A DNA stretch of 41,466 nt from Tenacibaculum sp. (GCA_020631475.1 JAHDHE010000008.1:1-41466); one strand, 5' to 3'. Positions 32,031 to 40,869 are shown, counted from the stretch's first letter. Notes: a model not told the origin generated them from the letters alone. Translations and numbers: made by a program.

Positions 32031-32148
32031 ATAGAAAACAAAAATATAATAATAAATAAAGTAGAAGCTATTTTGAGATAGAGTTTTTATAAAATCTGAC
32101 AATATGTTGTTTAAGAAAGTTACTTCTTTTGAATTTAATTATAATAAA

Positions 32149-32182
32149 CCGACACAAAGACTGACACAAAAACTGACACAAA
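32149..32182 (+). repeat. Right arm-type repeats (three copies, 12-bp spacing)
   Basis: CCGACACAAA at 32149, CTGACACAAA at 32161 and CTGACACAAA at 32173, in the same orientation and 12-bp step as at the left end. They lie 52 bp inside attR. In the excised circle the two groups would flank the 20-bp core, the layout of an integrase attP. Confidence 0.65.
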
Positions 32183-32199
32183 AAAACAACAAAAAATAA

Positions 32200-32233
32200 A
32201 AAAGCTTGATAATCAGTCGATTATCAAGCTTTT
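32200..32233 (-). terminator. Island-borne terminator for tRNA-Gln
   Basis: Perfect 15-bp inverted repeat AAAAGCTTGATAATC / GATTATCAAGCTTTT with a 4-nt loop, followed by a T-rich run on the minus strand. It starts 3 bp past the tRNA 3' end and replaces the ancestral terminator now at 21666-21694. Confidence 0.85.
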
Positions 32234-32253
32234 AAGTTGGCCTACAAGGACTC
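32234..32253. repeat. attR: 20-bp copy within the intact tRNA-Gln
   Basis: AAGTTGGCCTACAAGGACTC, identical to attL at 21696-21715. It covers the last part of the T-arm, the 3' acceptor strand, the discriminator and three bases downstream. Confidence 0.88.
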
Positions 32254-32308
32254 GAACCTTGAATGTCGGTACCAAAAACCGGTGTGTTGCCAATTACACC
32301 ATAGGCCA
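32237..32308 (-). tRNA. tRNA-Gln (anticodon TTG)
   Basis: A full cloverleaf folds by eye. The acceptor TGGCCTA pairs with TAGGCCA, the D-arm is GTGT-AATTGGCA-ACAC, the anticodon arm is CCGGT-TTTTGGT-ACCGA with anticodon TTG at positions 34-36 (one C-A mismatch at the base), and the T-arm is CAAGG-TTCGAGT-CCTTG. The discriminator is A and CCA is not encoded. The loop and stem closely follow bacterial tRNA-Gln. It is the insertion site of the island. Confidence 0.95.
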
Positions 32309-32326
32309 ATAGCATTATTGCGGGTG

Positions 32327-32357
32327 CAAATTTATAAGTTTTTATAATATCTGCAAA
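32327..32357 (-). promoter_or_regulatory. Promoter of tRNA-Gln
   Basis: On the minus strand TTTTG (ending 32354), 19 bp, then TAAATTTG (32334-32327), an exact TAnnTTTG, 18 bp before the tRNA 5' end. Lies outside the island, so tRNA expression survives the insertion. Confidence 0.7.
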
Positions 32358-32429
32358 ACTTTTTTTTAATTTTTTTTCTTTTAACAGAAATTTATCTGAA
32401 AAGCAACTAAACAAATATAATCAAAATTA

Positions 32430-32437
32430 TATTTTTG
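32430..32437 (+). promoter_or_regulatory. -7 box for the DUF2723 gene
   Basis: TATTTTTG, an exact TAnnTTTG, 53 bp upstream of the ATG at 32491. Its AT-rich setting makes it only moderately specific. Confidence 0.35.
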
Positions 32438-32490
32438 CTAGGAATAAAAACACTAGTTATTAGTACATTCGCAGTAACTTATTTAAAACT

Positions 32491-35400
32491 ATGAAAGATT
32501 TTAACTACAAAAAATGGAATACGATTTTAGGATGGTTTTCATTTGCAGTGGCATTAATTACATACACCTTAACACTTGAACCTACGGTTAGCTCTTGGGA
32601 TTGTGGAGAATACATATCTACCGCAGTTAAATTAGAAGTAGGTCATCCACCTGGTGCACCTTTATTTCAAATGCTTGGAGCTTTCTTCGCTATGTTTAGC
32701 AACGACCCAAGTCAATGGGCTAAAATGGTAAACTTTATGTCTGGTTTAGCTAGTGCGTTTACAATATTATTCATGTTTTGGACCATTACCAATTTAGCTA
32801 GAAAAATGGCTATTAAAAATGGTAAGTTCAATAAAAGTGAACAAATTGCTGTTTTTGGTAGTGGTTTAGTTGGTGCTTTAGCTTATACTTTTTCTGATAG
32901 TTTTTGGTTTAGTGCTGTAGAAGGCGAGGTATATGCAATGTCTTCTTTTTTAATGGCGCTGTTATTTTGGCTAGGTTTAAGATGGGAATCTGAAATAAAT
33001 ACTCCTAGAGGTAATAAATGGTTAGTTTTAATCAGTTTTGTTGTTGGTTTATCTTTTGGAGTACATATTTTATCATTATTAGTAATTCCATCAATTGTAC
33101 TTTTATATTTCTTTAAAACTTATAAAAACATCAATATTAAAACAACTGCTATAGCAACTTTAATTTCAATATTGGTTTTAGCTTTTGTTTTTAAATTCTT
33201 ATTTCCTTTTACATTAAAGTTCTTTAGTGTTTCTGAATTGTTTTTTATCAATCAAATAGGGTTACCTTATAACTCAGGAACCGTAATTGCAGGATTAGTT
33301 TTAATAGCTTTATTTTATTTTGGATTAAACTATACTCGAAAAAACAATCTTGTTACAGTGAACACACTTATTTTATCTGTGTTGTTTATCATGATTGGAT
33401 TTTCATCATGGTTAATGTTACCAATTCGCGCAAATGCAGATACTGTTATTAACGAAAATAACCCATCGAGTGCACGAGAATTATTAGCCTACTATAATCG
33501 TGAGCAATATGGTGATGCCAATGTTTTTTATGACAAGTATTATTCTGTTGCCTACGACAGAGAACAAGATGCTAGTCAGCCATACAAAGATGACAAACCT
33601 AAATACGAAAAAAAGGATGGTAAATATATTATTGTAAATAAATACGAAAATGTAATTCCTAATTACTCTAGTAAACACAAAGGGTTTATTCCAAGAATGG
33701 TAGATTCTGGATCAGAAAAAAATTATAAAAAAATTGCTGGTATTCCTGCTCGAAGTAAAAGACGTCCTACTTTTTTAGAGAATATGCGATTCATGATCGA
33801 TTATCAATTCGGCTATATGTATGGTCGTTATTTTATGTGGAATTTTGTTGGAAGACAAAATGATATTCAAGGACACTTAAATATTGAAGACGGTAACTGG
33901 TTAAGTGGTATTGATTTTATTGATGAAATGCGCTTAGGTTCTCAACAAAACTTACCTGATGACATTAAAAACAATAAAGGGCGTAATAAATACTACTTCC
34001 TTCCTTTAATTTTAGGGTTGATTGGGTTGTTTTATCAAGTTAAAAAAGACAAGAAAAACTTATATACACTAGCTTTATTCTTTGCTTTTACTGGTTTTGC
34101 TATTATATTTTACACCAATCCTAAACCTTTTGAACCACGTGAACGTGATTACGCTGTGGTAGGTTCTTTTTATGTATTCGCTATCTGGATAGGTTTCGGG
34201 GTACTTGCCTTATATGATTATCTTAAAAAGTATGCTAATAAACGAACTGTTGCTTTAGCAGTATCTGTAGTTTCTCTAATAGCAGTTCCTGTATTAATGG
34301 GTGCTCAAAATTGGGACGACCATGATAGAGGTGATCGTTATTTAGCACAATTAAATGCTCAGACATATTTAGAAAGTTGCGACCCGAATGCAATTATTTT
34401 TACCATTGGAGATAACGATACATTTCCGCTTTGGTATATGCAACAAGTAGAAGGAATAAGACAAGATATTAAAATAGTAAATACAAGTCTTTTTCAAACA
34501 GATTGGTATATCGATCAAATGAAAAAGAAAACTTATGATGCAGACCCTATTCCGTCTAAACTAACACATGATCAATACAAATACGGAACATTAGATGTTG
34601 CTTACCACTACCCTATTCCACAATTAAGAGATTCTATTTTGCCAATAAAAGATTTTATGCGTTGGATAGAAAGCGATAATGATGCTACTTATATTGAAGC
34701 AACAGAAAATTCTAAAGAAAAATTTTATCCTACGAACAGAATTCGTATTCCTGTTAATAAAGCTAATGTTTTAAAAACTGGTTTAGTTGCACAAAAAGAC
34801 GCAGATAAAATTTTACCTTATATTGATATTACTGTTGGCGACTTGCTATCTAAAAACAGAATTTTAATGTTAGATATTTTAAATAATTTCGATTGGAAAC
34901 GTCCTATTTATTTTACAGGTGGTGCCAATGCAGATGAAGAGTATATCTGGTTAAAAGATTATTTACAGTTAGACGGAATGTCGTACAAATTAGTACCAAT
35001 AAAAACATCAAACAAAGGAAAATCTATGTTTGATATGGGACGTATAGATCCTGAAAAAATGTACAAAAATGTTAAAAAATGGGATTGGAAAACCATTAAT
35101 AACGGAGAAATTTATTTAGATGAACAAAGCAAGCGTAACGCAATATCTATCCGTAATAATTTAATGCGTTTATCTGAAGAGTTTATGAAAAAAGGAGATT
35201 CTGTTAATGCAAAAGACGTATTAGATTTATCTTTATACAAAATGCCTATTAAAGATTTTGATCATTACAGCATTTCTTTAGGATATCCAGAGTTGTATTA
35301 TCGTATGGGAGATATTGAAAAAGCTCGTGAAACAGCAGAAACTCTTGCTGATATTTTTCAACAAAAATTAAAATACTATGATACTTTTAGCTATGAAGAC

Positions 35401-35598
35401 ATCCCTCTAGTAAAAGACAACATAGATACTTACTTATATATGTATCAAAATATTATTCAACAAATAGCTAGATACGACAGCGATCAAGAATACGGAAAGA
35501 AAGCCATTAAAGAATATATTTTACATGAAAGATTATTCATTGCACCAGCAGAAGGTGAAGAAGAATTGTTACAACAATTAGATACCATAAAACCTTAA
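32491..35598 (+). CDS. DUF2723 (TMEM260-like) multi-pass membrane protein with TPR-like tail
   Basis: A 1035-aa inner-membrane protein. The first 330 residues hold about ten helices and the DUF2723 signature LEPTVSSWDCGEYISTAVKL followed by EVGHPPGAPLF, with the early acidic residues typical of glycosyltransferase C-fold (dolichol-phosphate-sugar-type) enzymes. Further helices follow near 500-610, then the motif IIFTIGDNDTFPLWYMQQ and a soluble C-terminal region with TPR-like helices (YYRMGDIEKARETAETLADI). The eukaryotic relative TMEM260 is a protein O-mannosyltransferase. A glycosyltransferase role here is likely but unproved. It is 5 bp before the deacetylase gene, so the two form an operon. 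Confidence 0.85.
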   Translation: MKDFNYKKWNTILGWFSFAVALITYTLTLEPTVSSWDCGEYISTAVKLEVGHPPGAPLFQMLGAFFAMFSNDPSQWAKMVNFMSGLASAFTILFMFWTITNLARKMAIKNGKFNKSEQIAVFGSGLVGALAYTFSDSFWFSAVEGEVYAMSSFLMALLFWLGLRWESEINTPRGNKWLVLISFVVGLSFGVHILSLLVIPSIVLLYFFKTYKNINIKTTAIATLISILVLAFVFKFLFPFTLKFFSVSELFFINQIGLPYNSGTVIAGLVLIALFYFGLNYTRKNNLVTVNTLILSVLFIMIGFSSWLMLPIRANADTVINENNPSSARELLAYYNREQYGDANVFYDKYYSVAYDREQDASQPYKDDKPKYEKKDGKYIIVNKYENVIPNYSSKHKGFIPRMVDSGSEKNYKKIAGIPARSKRRPTFLENMRFMIDYQFGYMYGRYFMWNFVGRQNDIQGHLNIEDGNWLSGIDFIDEMRLGSQQNLPDDIKNNKGRNKYYFLPLILGLIGLFYQVKKDKKNLYTLALFFAFTGFAIIFYTNPKPFEPRERDYAVVGSFYVFAIWIGFGVLALYDYLKKYANKRTVALAVSVVSLIAVPVLMGAQNWDDHDRGDRYLAQLNAQTYLESCDPNAIIFTIGDNDTFPLWYMQQVEGIRQDIKIVNTSLFQTDWYIDQMKKKTYDADPIPSKLTHDQYKYGTLDVAYHYPIPQLRDSILPIKDFMRWIESDNDATYIEATENSKEKFYPTNRIRIPVNKANVLKTGLVAQKDADKILPYIDITVGDLLSKNRILMLDILNNFDWKRPIYFTGGANADEEYIWLKDYLQLDGMSYKLVPIKTSNKGKSMFDMGRIDPEKMYKNVKKWDWKTINNGEIYLDEQSKRNAISIRNNLMRLSEEFMKKGDSVNAKDVLDLSLYKMPIKDFDHYSISLGYPELYYRMGDIEKARETAETLADIFQQKLKYYDTFSYEDIPLVKDNIDTYLYMYQNIIQQIARYDSDQEYGKKAIKEYILHERLFIAPAEGEEELLQQLDTIKP

Positions 35599-35603
35599 AT
35601 TAA

Positions 35604-36257
35604 ATGAGGTTATATTTTACCAAAACACCACGTATACTTAAACGATTATTTTCTAGGTATACGTGGTGTTTTGCTTCTGATAAAAAAGAAATTTACTTAA
35701 CTTTTGATGATGGACCAATACCAGAAGTAACCGAATTTGTTTTAGATCAATTGAAGAGTTACAATACTAAAGCTACTTTTTTTTGCATTGGTGATAACAT
35801 TAAAAAACACCCTACAATATTTTCTAGAATTATAAACGAAGGACATTCGATAGGTAATCATACTTTTAATCACTTAAATAGCTGGAAAACTAACAATGCT
35901 AACTATATTGATAATACAAAGTTATGTGAAAACATTATTTTAAATGAATTTGAGAAATTAGGAAAATTAAAAACTCAAAAATTGTTTAGACCTCCTTACG
36001 GAAAGCTTAAAAAAAGTCAGTCAGTAGAACTTATTAAAAAAGGATATACAATTATTATGTGGGATGTATTATCAGCAGATTTTGACACATCTATCACAAA
36101 AGAAAAGTGTTTAGAAAACGTTTTAAGGAATACACAAAAAGGAAGTATTATCGTGTTTCACGATAGTATAAAAGCAAGCGAAAAACTATACTATGCACTC
36201 CCAAAAATTTTAGAGGAATTTACAAGAAAAGGATATACGTTTAAAGCTATTTCTTAA
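35604..36257 (+). CDS. NodB-type polysaccharide deacetylase
   Basis: Removes N- or O-acetyl groups from a polysaccharide or peptidoglycan-like substrate. A 217-aa protein with the catalytic metal-dependent motifs TFDDGP (33-38), HSIGNHTFNH (81-90, metal ligands His86 and His90) and RPPYGK (129-134), and later DVLSADFD and IIVFHDS. It lacks a clear signal peptide, although residues 1-25 are basic with a hydrophobic stretch. The 5' coding region holds a 17-bp perfect inverted repeat (35621-35673). It follows the DUF2723 gene by 5 bp and overlaps the 3' end of the opposite thioredoxin-like gene by 4 bp. Confidence 0.92.
   Translation: MRLYFTKTPRILKRLFSRYTWCFASDKKEIYLTFDDGPIPEVTEFVLDQLKSYNTKATFFCIGDNIKKHPTIFSRIINEGHSIGNHTFNHLNSWKTNNANYIDNTKLCENIILNEFEKLGKLKTQKLFRPPYGKLKKSQSVELIKKGYTIIMWDVLSADFDTSITKEKCLENVLRNTQKGSIIVFHDSIKASEKLYYALPKILEEFTRKGYTFKAIS
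35621..35673. repeat. 17-bp perfect inverted repeat inside the deacetylase start region
   Basis: CAAAACACCACGTATAC (35621-35637) pairs with its exact complement (35657-35673) around a 19-nt loop. It encodes residues 6-23, TKTPRI and RYTWCF on the two arms. Such a stable hairpin close to a start codon could hinder translation or transcription. It is not followed by a T-run. Confidence 0.8.
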
Positions 36258-36547
36258 ACGTACTGTTTAACCAAGCCAATTAAAGTATTTGCATCTTGCT
36301 CACCTGTTTGTCTCCACTTCATCTCTCCTTCTTTATAAATCATAAAAGTTGGATTTCCTTTTACACGTAAAGCTTCAGCGAGAATTTCGTTCTTTTTAAT
36401 ATCAATTTTAATAACTTTTGCCTTGTCTCCTAAAGCAGCAGCAACATCACGAAGCGTATCTAAACTAGGTTCAAACTCACTCCAATCGGTATAAAAATCA
36501 ATTAAAACTGGTTTGTTTATACTTATTATTTCACCAAACTTTGTCAT
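36254..36547 (-). CDS. Thioredoxin-fold protein without active-site cysteines
   Basis: A 97-aa protein from the ATG at 36547 (a longer frame to 36580 adds an unlikely MVEILYKTLFK). The fold signature is clear: PVLIDFYTDW, then VIKIDIKKNEILAEALRVKGNPTFMIYKEGE with the cis-Pro motif GNPTF. At the CxxC position the sequence reads DWSEFEPSL, where thioredoxins have WCGPCK, and there is no cysteine anywhere in the protein. It therefore cannot act as a dithiol oxidoreductase and probably binds or scaffolds a partner. The codons TCT and TTT around this site give no sign of a sequencing error. Convergent with the deacetylase. Confidence 0.85.
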   Translation of the reverse strand: MTKFGEIISINKPVLIDFYTDWSEFEPSLDTLRDVAAALGDKAKVIKIDIKKNEILAEALRVKGNPTFMIYKEGEMKWRQTGEQDANTLIGLVKQYV

Positions 36548-36633
36548 TTTAAATAAAGTTTTATATAAAATTTCCACCAAAAATACTGCTTTTTTTTAAA
36601 ATAGATATTAACATCTGTTTAAAATACAGACAA

Positions 36634-37857
36634 TCAGACTTTTTTAAGTTCAATTACAGTAATTTCTGGCCAAATACCAACTCTACCAGGAAATGCATGA
36701 AAACCAAAACCCCTGTTTACATTTATATATCTACCAAACTCTTTATATAAACCTGCCCATTGTTTGTAAACATATTTTGCGGGACTCCATTTTATAATTC
36801 CTGGAATTTCGATTCCGAATTGTAAACCATGAGTATGACCGCTTAAAGTTAATTGATAATTAAAATCGTCTTTTTTAATCTTATATTCCCAATGACTAGG
36901 ATCGTGACTCATTAGCACCTTAAAATCTTCTTTTTTTATTCCTTCACTTGCTTTTTTAAGATCTCCTGCTTGATTAAATCCTTTTCCCCAATTTTCAACC
37001 CCTACTAAAGCAATTTTTTGTCCGTCTTTTTCTATATAACGGTTTTCATTTAATAATAAATCAAATCCTATTTGGGGGTGAATTTCTTTTATTGCTTCAA
37101 AATTAGCCGCTTTCTCTTCTTTAGTTTTCCATTTCGAATAATCTCCATAATCGTGATTTCCTAGAATAGAATATTTTCCAACTGGAGCCTTTAACTGTGA
37201 AAACATCGGAATCCACTCATCCATCTCTTTTGCAAAATTATTTACAATATCACCAGTAAATAAAATCACGTCTGATTTTTGTTCATTTATTAAATCAACA
37301 CCATATTGAATTTCTTCTTTATCAGTAAAACTACCAGAATGTATATCAGTAATTTGAGTTATTGTAAAACCATCAAAAGCTTGTGGTAAATCTTCAAATT
37401 CTAATTGATATTTTAAAACTTTGTAATTATACTTTCCTTTAAAAATTCCGTATAACAAACTTGCAAAAGGTATAGCTGCAATACCTAAAGCTAATTTTGC
37501 AATAAAACTTCTTCTTCCTGCTAAAGCTTTGGTTTCATTCGATGAGAAATAAGAAACCCCTTTTTGAAACCATCTTACCAAATCCTCACCAAACATGAAT
37601 AATAAAATAATTAATTTAGGTATTAACACTAACAAAAGCATACCAAAAGCCCATTGAAATTGTTTGGTTTGCCCCGAACTTCTATCAGAAGAAAATACTA
37701 CATAAAAAAAGTTTACATACACTAAAAGCCCAATTAGCAACCATCCGTAACGAATAATTTTATTTTTAGTCACCGTTTTTACAGCCTGAAAAGCGTAGGC
37801 TTCGAATACAATAATAAGTAGTGAAATAATGATAATCGTAATCAACCAACGAGACAT
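36634..37857 (-). CDS. Membrane-anchored metallophosphoesterase (YaeI-like)
   Basis: A 407-aa protein with three or four N-terminal hydrophobic helices (within 1-140) and a calcineurin-like phosphoesterase domain from about 155. The dinuclear metal site is intact: ITDIHSGS (D-x-H), FTGDIVNN (GD), ILGNHDYGD (GNHD), MSHDP (H) and SGHTHGLQFG (GHxH). The E. coli relative YaeI degrades UDP-2,3-diacylglucosamine-like lipids or other phosphodiesters. The substrate here is unknown. An exact -7 box (TATCTTTG, minus strand 37888-37881) with TTTG 16 bp further up (37908-37905) lies before the start. Confidence 0.9.
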   Translation of the reverse strand: MSRWLITIIIISLLIIVFEAYAFQAVKTVTKNKIIRYGWLLIGLLVYVNFFYVVFSSDRSSGQTKQFQWAFGMLLLVLIPKLIILLFMFGEDLVRWFQKGVSYFSSNETKALAGRRSFIAKLALGIAAIPFASLLYGIFKGKYNYKVLKYQLEFEDLPQAFDGFTITQITDIHSGSFTDKEEIQYGVDLINEQKSDVILFTGDIVNNFAKEMDEWIPMFSQLKAPVGKYSILGNHDYGDYSKWKTKEEKAANFEAIKEIHPQIGFDLLLNENRYIEKDGQKIALVGVENWGKGFNQAGDLKKASEGIKKEDFKVLMSHDPSHWEYKIKKDDFNYQLTLSGHTHGLQFGIEIPGIIKWSPAKYVYKQWAGLYKEFGRYINVNRGFGFHAFPGRVGIWPEITVIELKKV

Positions 37858-37880
37858 ATTTTATCTTTTTAAAAGTCGAG

Positions 37881-37908
37881 CAAAGATAGTATGATTCTTA
37901 AAATCAAA
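37881..37908 (-). promoter_or_regulatory. Promoter of the metallophosphoesterase gene
   Basis: Minus strand TTTG (37908-37905), 16 bp, TATCTTTG (37888-37881), an exact TAnnTTTG, 24 bp upstream of the ATG. Spacing is slightly short. Confidence 0.55.
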
Positions 37909-38031
37909 TTTTTAACATCTTGTTAAAGTTTCGTAGCTTTACCTGCGAAGTTCGCAACAACAATTTTTATAGATTAATTCACATAACCAAATCTATATCA
38001 ATAATTTATTTCAACAAGCTTAACATTTACA

Positions 38032-40869
38032 ATGGCAAATCAAAAACGATTATTTTTATTAGATGCTTTTGCATTAATTTTTAGAGGGTACTATGCTTTT
38101 ATAAAGAATCCTAGAATTAATTCTAAAGGAATGGATGTTTCTGCCATTTTAGGGTTTACCAACTCTTTATTAGATGTAATTAAGCGTGAAAAACCAGATC
38201 ATATAGCTGTTTGTTTTGATCGTGGTGGTAGTGTTGCAAGAACAGAATCTTTTCCTGAATATAAAGCCAACAGACAAGAAACACCCGAAGCTATTAAAAT
38301 TGCTATTCCTTATATCGAGCAAATTTTAAAAGCTATGAATATTCCTGCTGTTATTAAAGAAGGTTATGAAGCTGATGATATTATTGGAACTTTAGCTAAA
38401 AAAGCTGAAAAAGTAGGCTATCAAACCTATATGGTAACTCCCGATAAAGATTTTGCACAATTAGTTTCTGAAAATATTTTTATGTACCGTCCACGTTTTG
38501 GTGGCGGTTACGAAATTTGGGGAATACCAGAAGTACAAGAAAAATTTGGAGTAGAAAGACCTGAACAAGTAATTGACTTTTTAGGAATGATGGGAGATTC
38601 TGTTGATAATATTCCTGGTTTACCTGGGGTTGGAGAAAAAACTGCTAAAAAGTTTTTAGCTGCTTATGGTTCTATGGAAAACCTATTAGCAAATACTGCA
38701 GATTTAAAAGGAAAAATGAAAGAAAAAGTAGAAGCTAACGGAGAGTTAGGTTTACTTTCTAAAGAACTAGCAACAATTATGCTAGACGTTCCTGTAGATT
38801 TTCATGAAGAAGATTTTGAATTTTCGCAACCAGATCTGTCTGCAATTACCACTCTTTTTAATGAGTTAGAATTTAGAAGATTAGCTGAAAATCTAGCAAA
38901 AACATATGCTACTCCTGTAGTTACAGAAAACAGCACTGAAACAACTGTAAAAAAGACCACAAAAAAACAGGCTTCATCAAAAAATGATGGTCAATTTGAT
39001 TTATTTGCTGCCCCTGGAGGTGGAAATACATCCGAAGAAGATAATATCAACGGATACAAAACGATTGAAAACACCAAGCATTTTTATCAACACATAGACA
39101 CTCCATTATCGAGAAAGTTATTATTAAATAAATTAATGCAACAAAACTCTGTTTGTTTCGATACTGAAACTACAGGTTTAAAAGCTTTAGAAGTTGAGTT
39201 GATTGGAATTGCTTTTTCTTGGGGAATTGGTAAAGGGTATTATGTTTCATTTCCGGAAAACCAGGAAGAAACAGCAACTATTTTAGAAGGATTTCGTCCG
39301 TTTTTTGAATCTCAAGAAATTGAAAAAATCGGACATAATTTAAAATATGATATCAAAATATTATCAAACTATAATATGCCTGTAAAAGGAAAGTTATTTG
39401 ATACCATGATTGCGCATTATTTAATCAATCCAGATATGCGTCATAATATGGATGTGCTTTCTGAAACTTACTTGAATTATCAACCGGTTTCTATTACCGA
39501 ATTGATTGGTAAAAAAGGAAAAAATCAACTTTCGATGCGAGAAGTTGAAATTGCTAAACAAAGTGAATATGCGGTTGAAGATGCCGATGTTACTTTTCAA
39601 CTAAAAGAACATTTTTCTAAAGAATTAGAAAGCGGAAATGTAACCAAATTGTTTAATGATGTTGAAACTCCTTTAGTATCAGTTTTAACAGCTATGGAAA
39701 TAGAAGGAATTAATTTAGATGTTGACTTCTTAAAATCATTATCTGTTGATTTATCTAACGACATTACACGTTTAGAAAAAAGTATTTACGAACAAGCTGG
39801 TGAAGAATTTAATATTGCCTCACCTAAACAACTTGGTATTGTTTTATTTGAAAACATGAAGCTGGTTGATAAACCTAAGAAAACTAAAACTGGGCAATAT
39901 TCAACTGCAGAAGATGTACTTTCTTACTTAGCGAAAGACCATAAAATTATTGAAGATATTTTATTGTATCGTCAATATAAAAAATTACAAAGTACTTATG
40001 TCGATGCGTTACCAAATGAGGTAAATCCGAAAACTGGTAGAGTTCACACAGTATATGCCCAAGCTGTTGCTGCAACAGGTCGATTAAGCTCTAACAATCC
40101 GAATTTACAGAATATTCCTATCCGTACAAAACGCGGACAAGAAGTGCGTAAAGCATTTATCCCTAGAGATAAAAACCACGTATTATTAGCTGCCGATTAT
40201 TCTCAGATAGAATTAAGAATAATTGCCGCTTTAAGTGAAGAAGAAACGATGATAAAAGCTTTTCAAAACGGAGAAGATATTCACGCTTCTACCGCTGCAA
40301 AAGTATTTAATGTACCAATTGATGAAGTTACTCGCGAGCAACGTAGTAATGCTAAAACAGTAAATTTTGGTATTGTGTATGGGGTTTCTGCTTTTGGTTT
40401 AAGTAACCAAACAGATTTATCTCGTAAAGAAGCTAAAGAGTTAATTGATACTTATTATGAGACTTATCCAAAATTAAAGAATTACATGGCAGCTCAAGTT
40501 GATTTTGCTCGTGATAACGGATATGTAGAAACTGTTTTAGGTCGCCGTAGATATTTAAAAGATATTAATTCTCGCAACGCTATTGTGCGTGGAGCTGCCG
40601 AACGAAATGCTGTAAATGCACCAATTCAAGGTTCTGCTGCTGATATTATAAAATTAGCAATGATTAATATTTACAATCGATTTGAAAAAGAAAATTTCAA
40701 ATCTAAAATGTTATTACAAGTGCATGATGAATTGGTTTTTGATGCACATAAAGACGAATTAGAAACAATTAAACCAATTATTAAAGAAGAAATGGAAAAC
40801 GCTTTTAAAATGAGCGTTCCTTTAGATGTTGAAGTTGGCTTAGGAGAAAACTGGTTAGAAGCACATTAA
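38032..40869 (+). CDS. polA: DNA polymerase I
   Basis: Gap filling and primer removal during replication and repair. A 945-aa protein with three domains. The 5'-3' exonuclease (about 1-290) has LFLLDAFALIFRGYYAF and PGVGEKTAKKFL. The 3'-5' proofreading domain (about 330-530) keeps its acidic residues in CFDTETTGL, IGHNLKYDIKIL and YAVEDADVTF. The polymerase domain has motif A LLAADYSQIELR, motif B RSNAKTVNFGIVYG and motif C LLQVHDELVFD. A low-complexity linker (about 295-335) joins the first two. Unlike some Bacteroidota or Thermus enzymes, proofreading looks intact. The next gene starts 2 bp after the stop. Confidence 0.97.
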   Translation: MANQKRLFLLDAFALIFRGYYAFIKNPRINSKGMDVSAILGFTNSLLDVIKREKPDHIAVCFDRGGSVARTESFPEYKANRQETPEAIKIAIPYIEQILKAMNIPAVIKEGYEADDIIGTLAKKAEKVGYQTYMVTPDKDFAQLVSENIFMYRPRFGGGYEIWGIPEVQEKFGVERPEQVIDFLGMMGDSVDNIPGLPGVGEKTAKKFLAAYGSMENLLANTADLKGKMKEKVEANGELGLLSKELATIMLDVPVDFHEEDFEFSQPDLSAITTLFNELEFRRLAENLAKTYATPVVTENSTETTVKKTTKKQASSKNDGQFDLFAAPGGGNTSEEDNINGYKTIENTKHFYQHIDTPLSRKLLLNKLMQQNSVCFDTETTGLKALEVELIGIAFSWGIGKGYYVSFPENQEETATILEGFRPFFESQEIEKIGHNLKYDIKILSNYNMPVKGKLFDTMIAHYLINPDMRHNMDVLSETYLNYQPVSITELIGKKGKNQLSMREVEIAKQSEYAVEDADVTFQLKEHFSKELESGNVTKLFNDVETPLVSVLTAMEIEGINLDVDFLKSLSVDLSNDITRLEKSIYEQAGEEFNIASPKQLGIVLFENMKLVDKPKKTKTGQYSTAEDVLSYLAKDHKIIEDILLYRQYKKLQSTYVDALPNEVNPKTGRVHTVYAQAVAATGRLSSNNPNLQNIPIRTKRGQEVRKAFIPRDKNHVLLAADYSQIELRIIAALSEEETMIKAFQNGEDIHASTAAKVFNVPIDEVTREQRSNAKTVNFGIVYGVSAFGLSNQTDLSRKEAKELIDTYYETYPKLKNYMAAQVDFARDNGYVETVLGRRRYLKDINSRNAIVRGAAERNAVNAPIQGSAADIIKLAMINIYNRFEKENFKSKMLLQVHDELVFDAHKDELETIKPIIKEEMENAFKMSVPLDVEVGLGENWLEAH

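Larger units (their letters stand above)
21696..32253. mobile_element. Integrative genomic island in tRNA-Gln, about 10.5 kb
   Basis: Bounded by the two 20-bp repeats at 21696-21715 and 32234-32253. It carries a tyrosine recombinase at the left end, an excisionase-like HTH gene, a helicase/primase pair, a non-coding repeat zone, and minus-strand cargo (RES protein, unknown protein, DNA methyltransferase). The flanking genes are ordinary core genes. The intact tRNA-Gln is at the right end. No relaxase, coupling protein or conjugation gene is seen, so it would need help to transfer between cells. It resembles small mobilisable or satellite-type islands of Bacteroidota, with a replication module of its own. 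Confidence 0.88.

Noticed and set aside
32031-32102. 24-residue N-terminal extension of the methyltransferase
   Set aside because: The added residues are a hydrophobic run from AT-rich DNA and do not fit a cytosolic methyltransferase.
21696-32253. Prophage or conjugative transposon
   Set aside because: No capsid, terminase, portal, relaxase, coupling protein or type IV secretion gene is present.
32232-32414. 60-aa protein on the minus strand
   Set aside because: It is a translation through the tRNA-Gln gene and its promoter.
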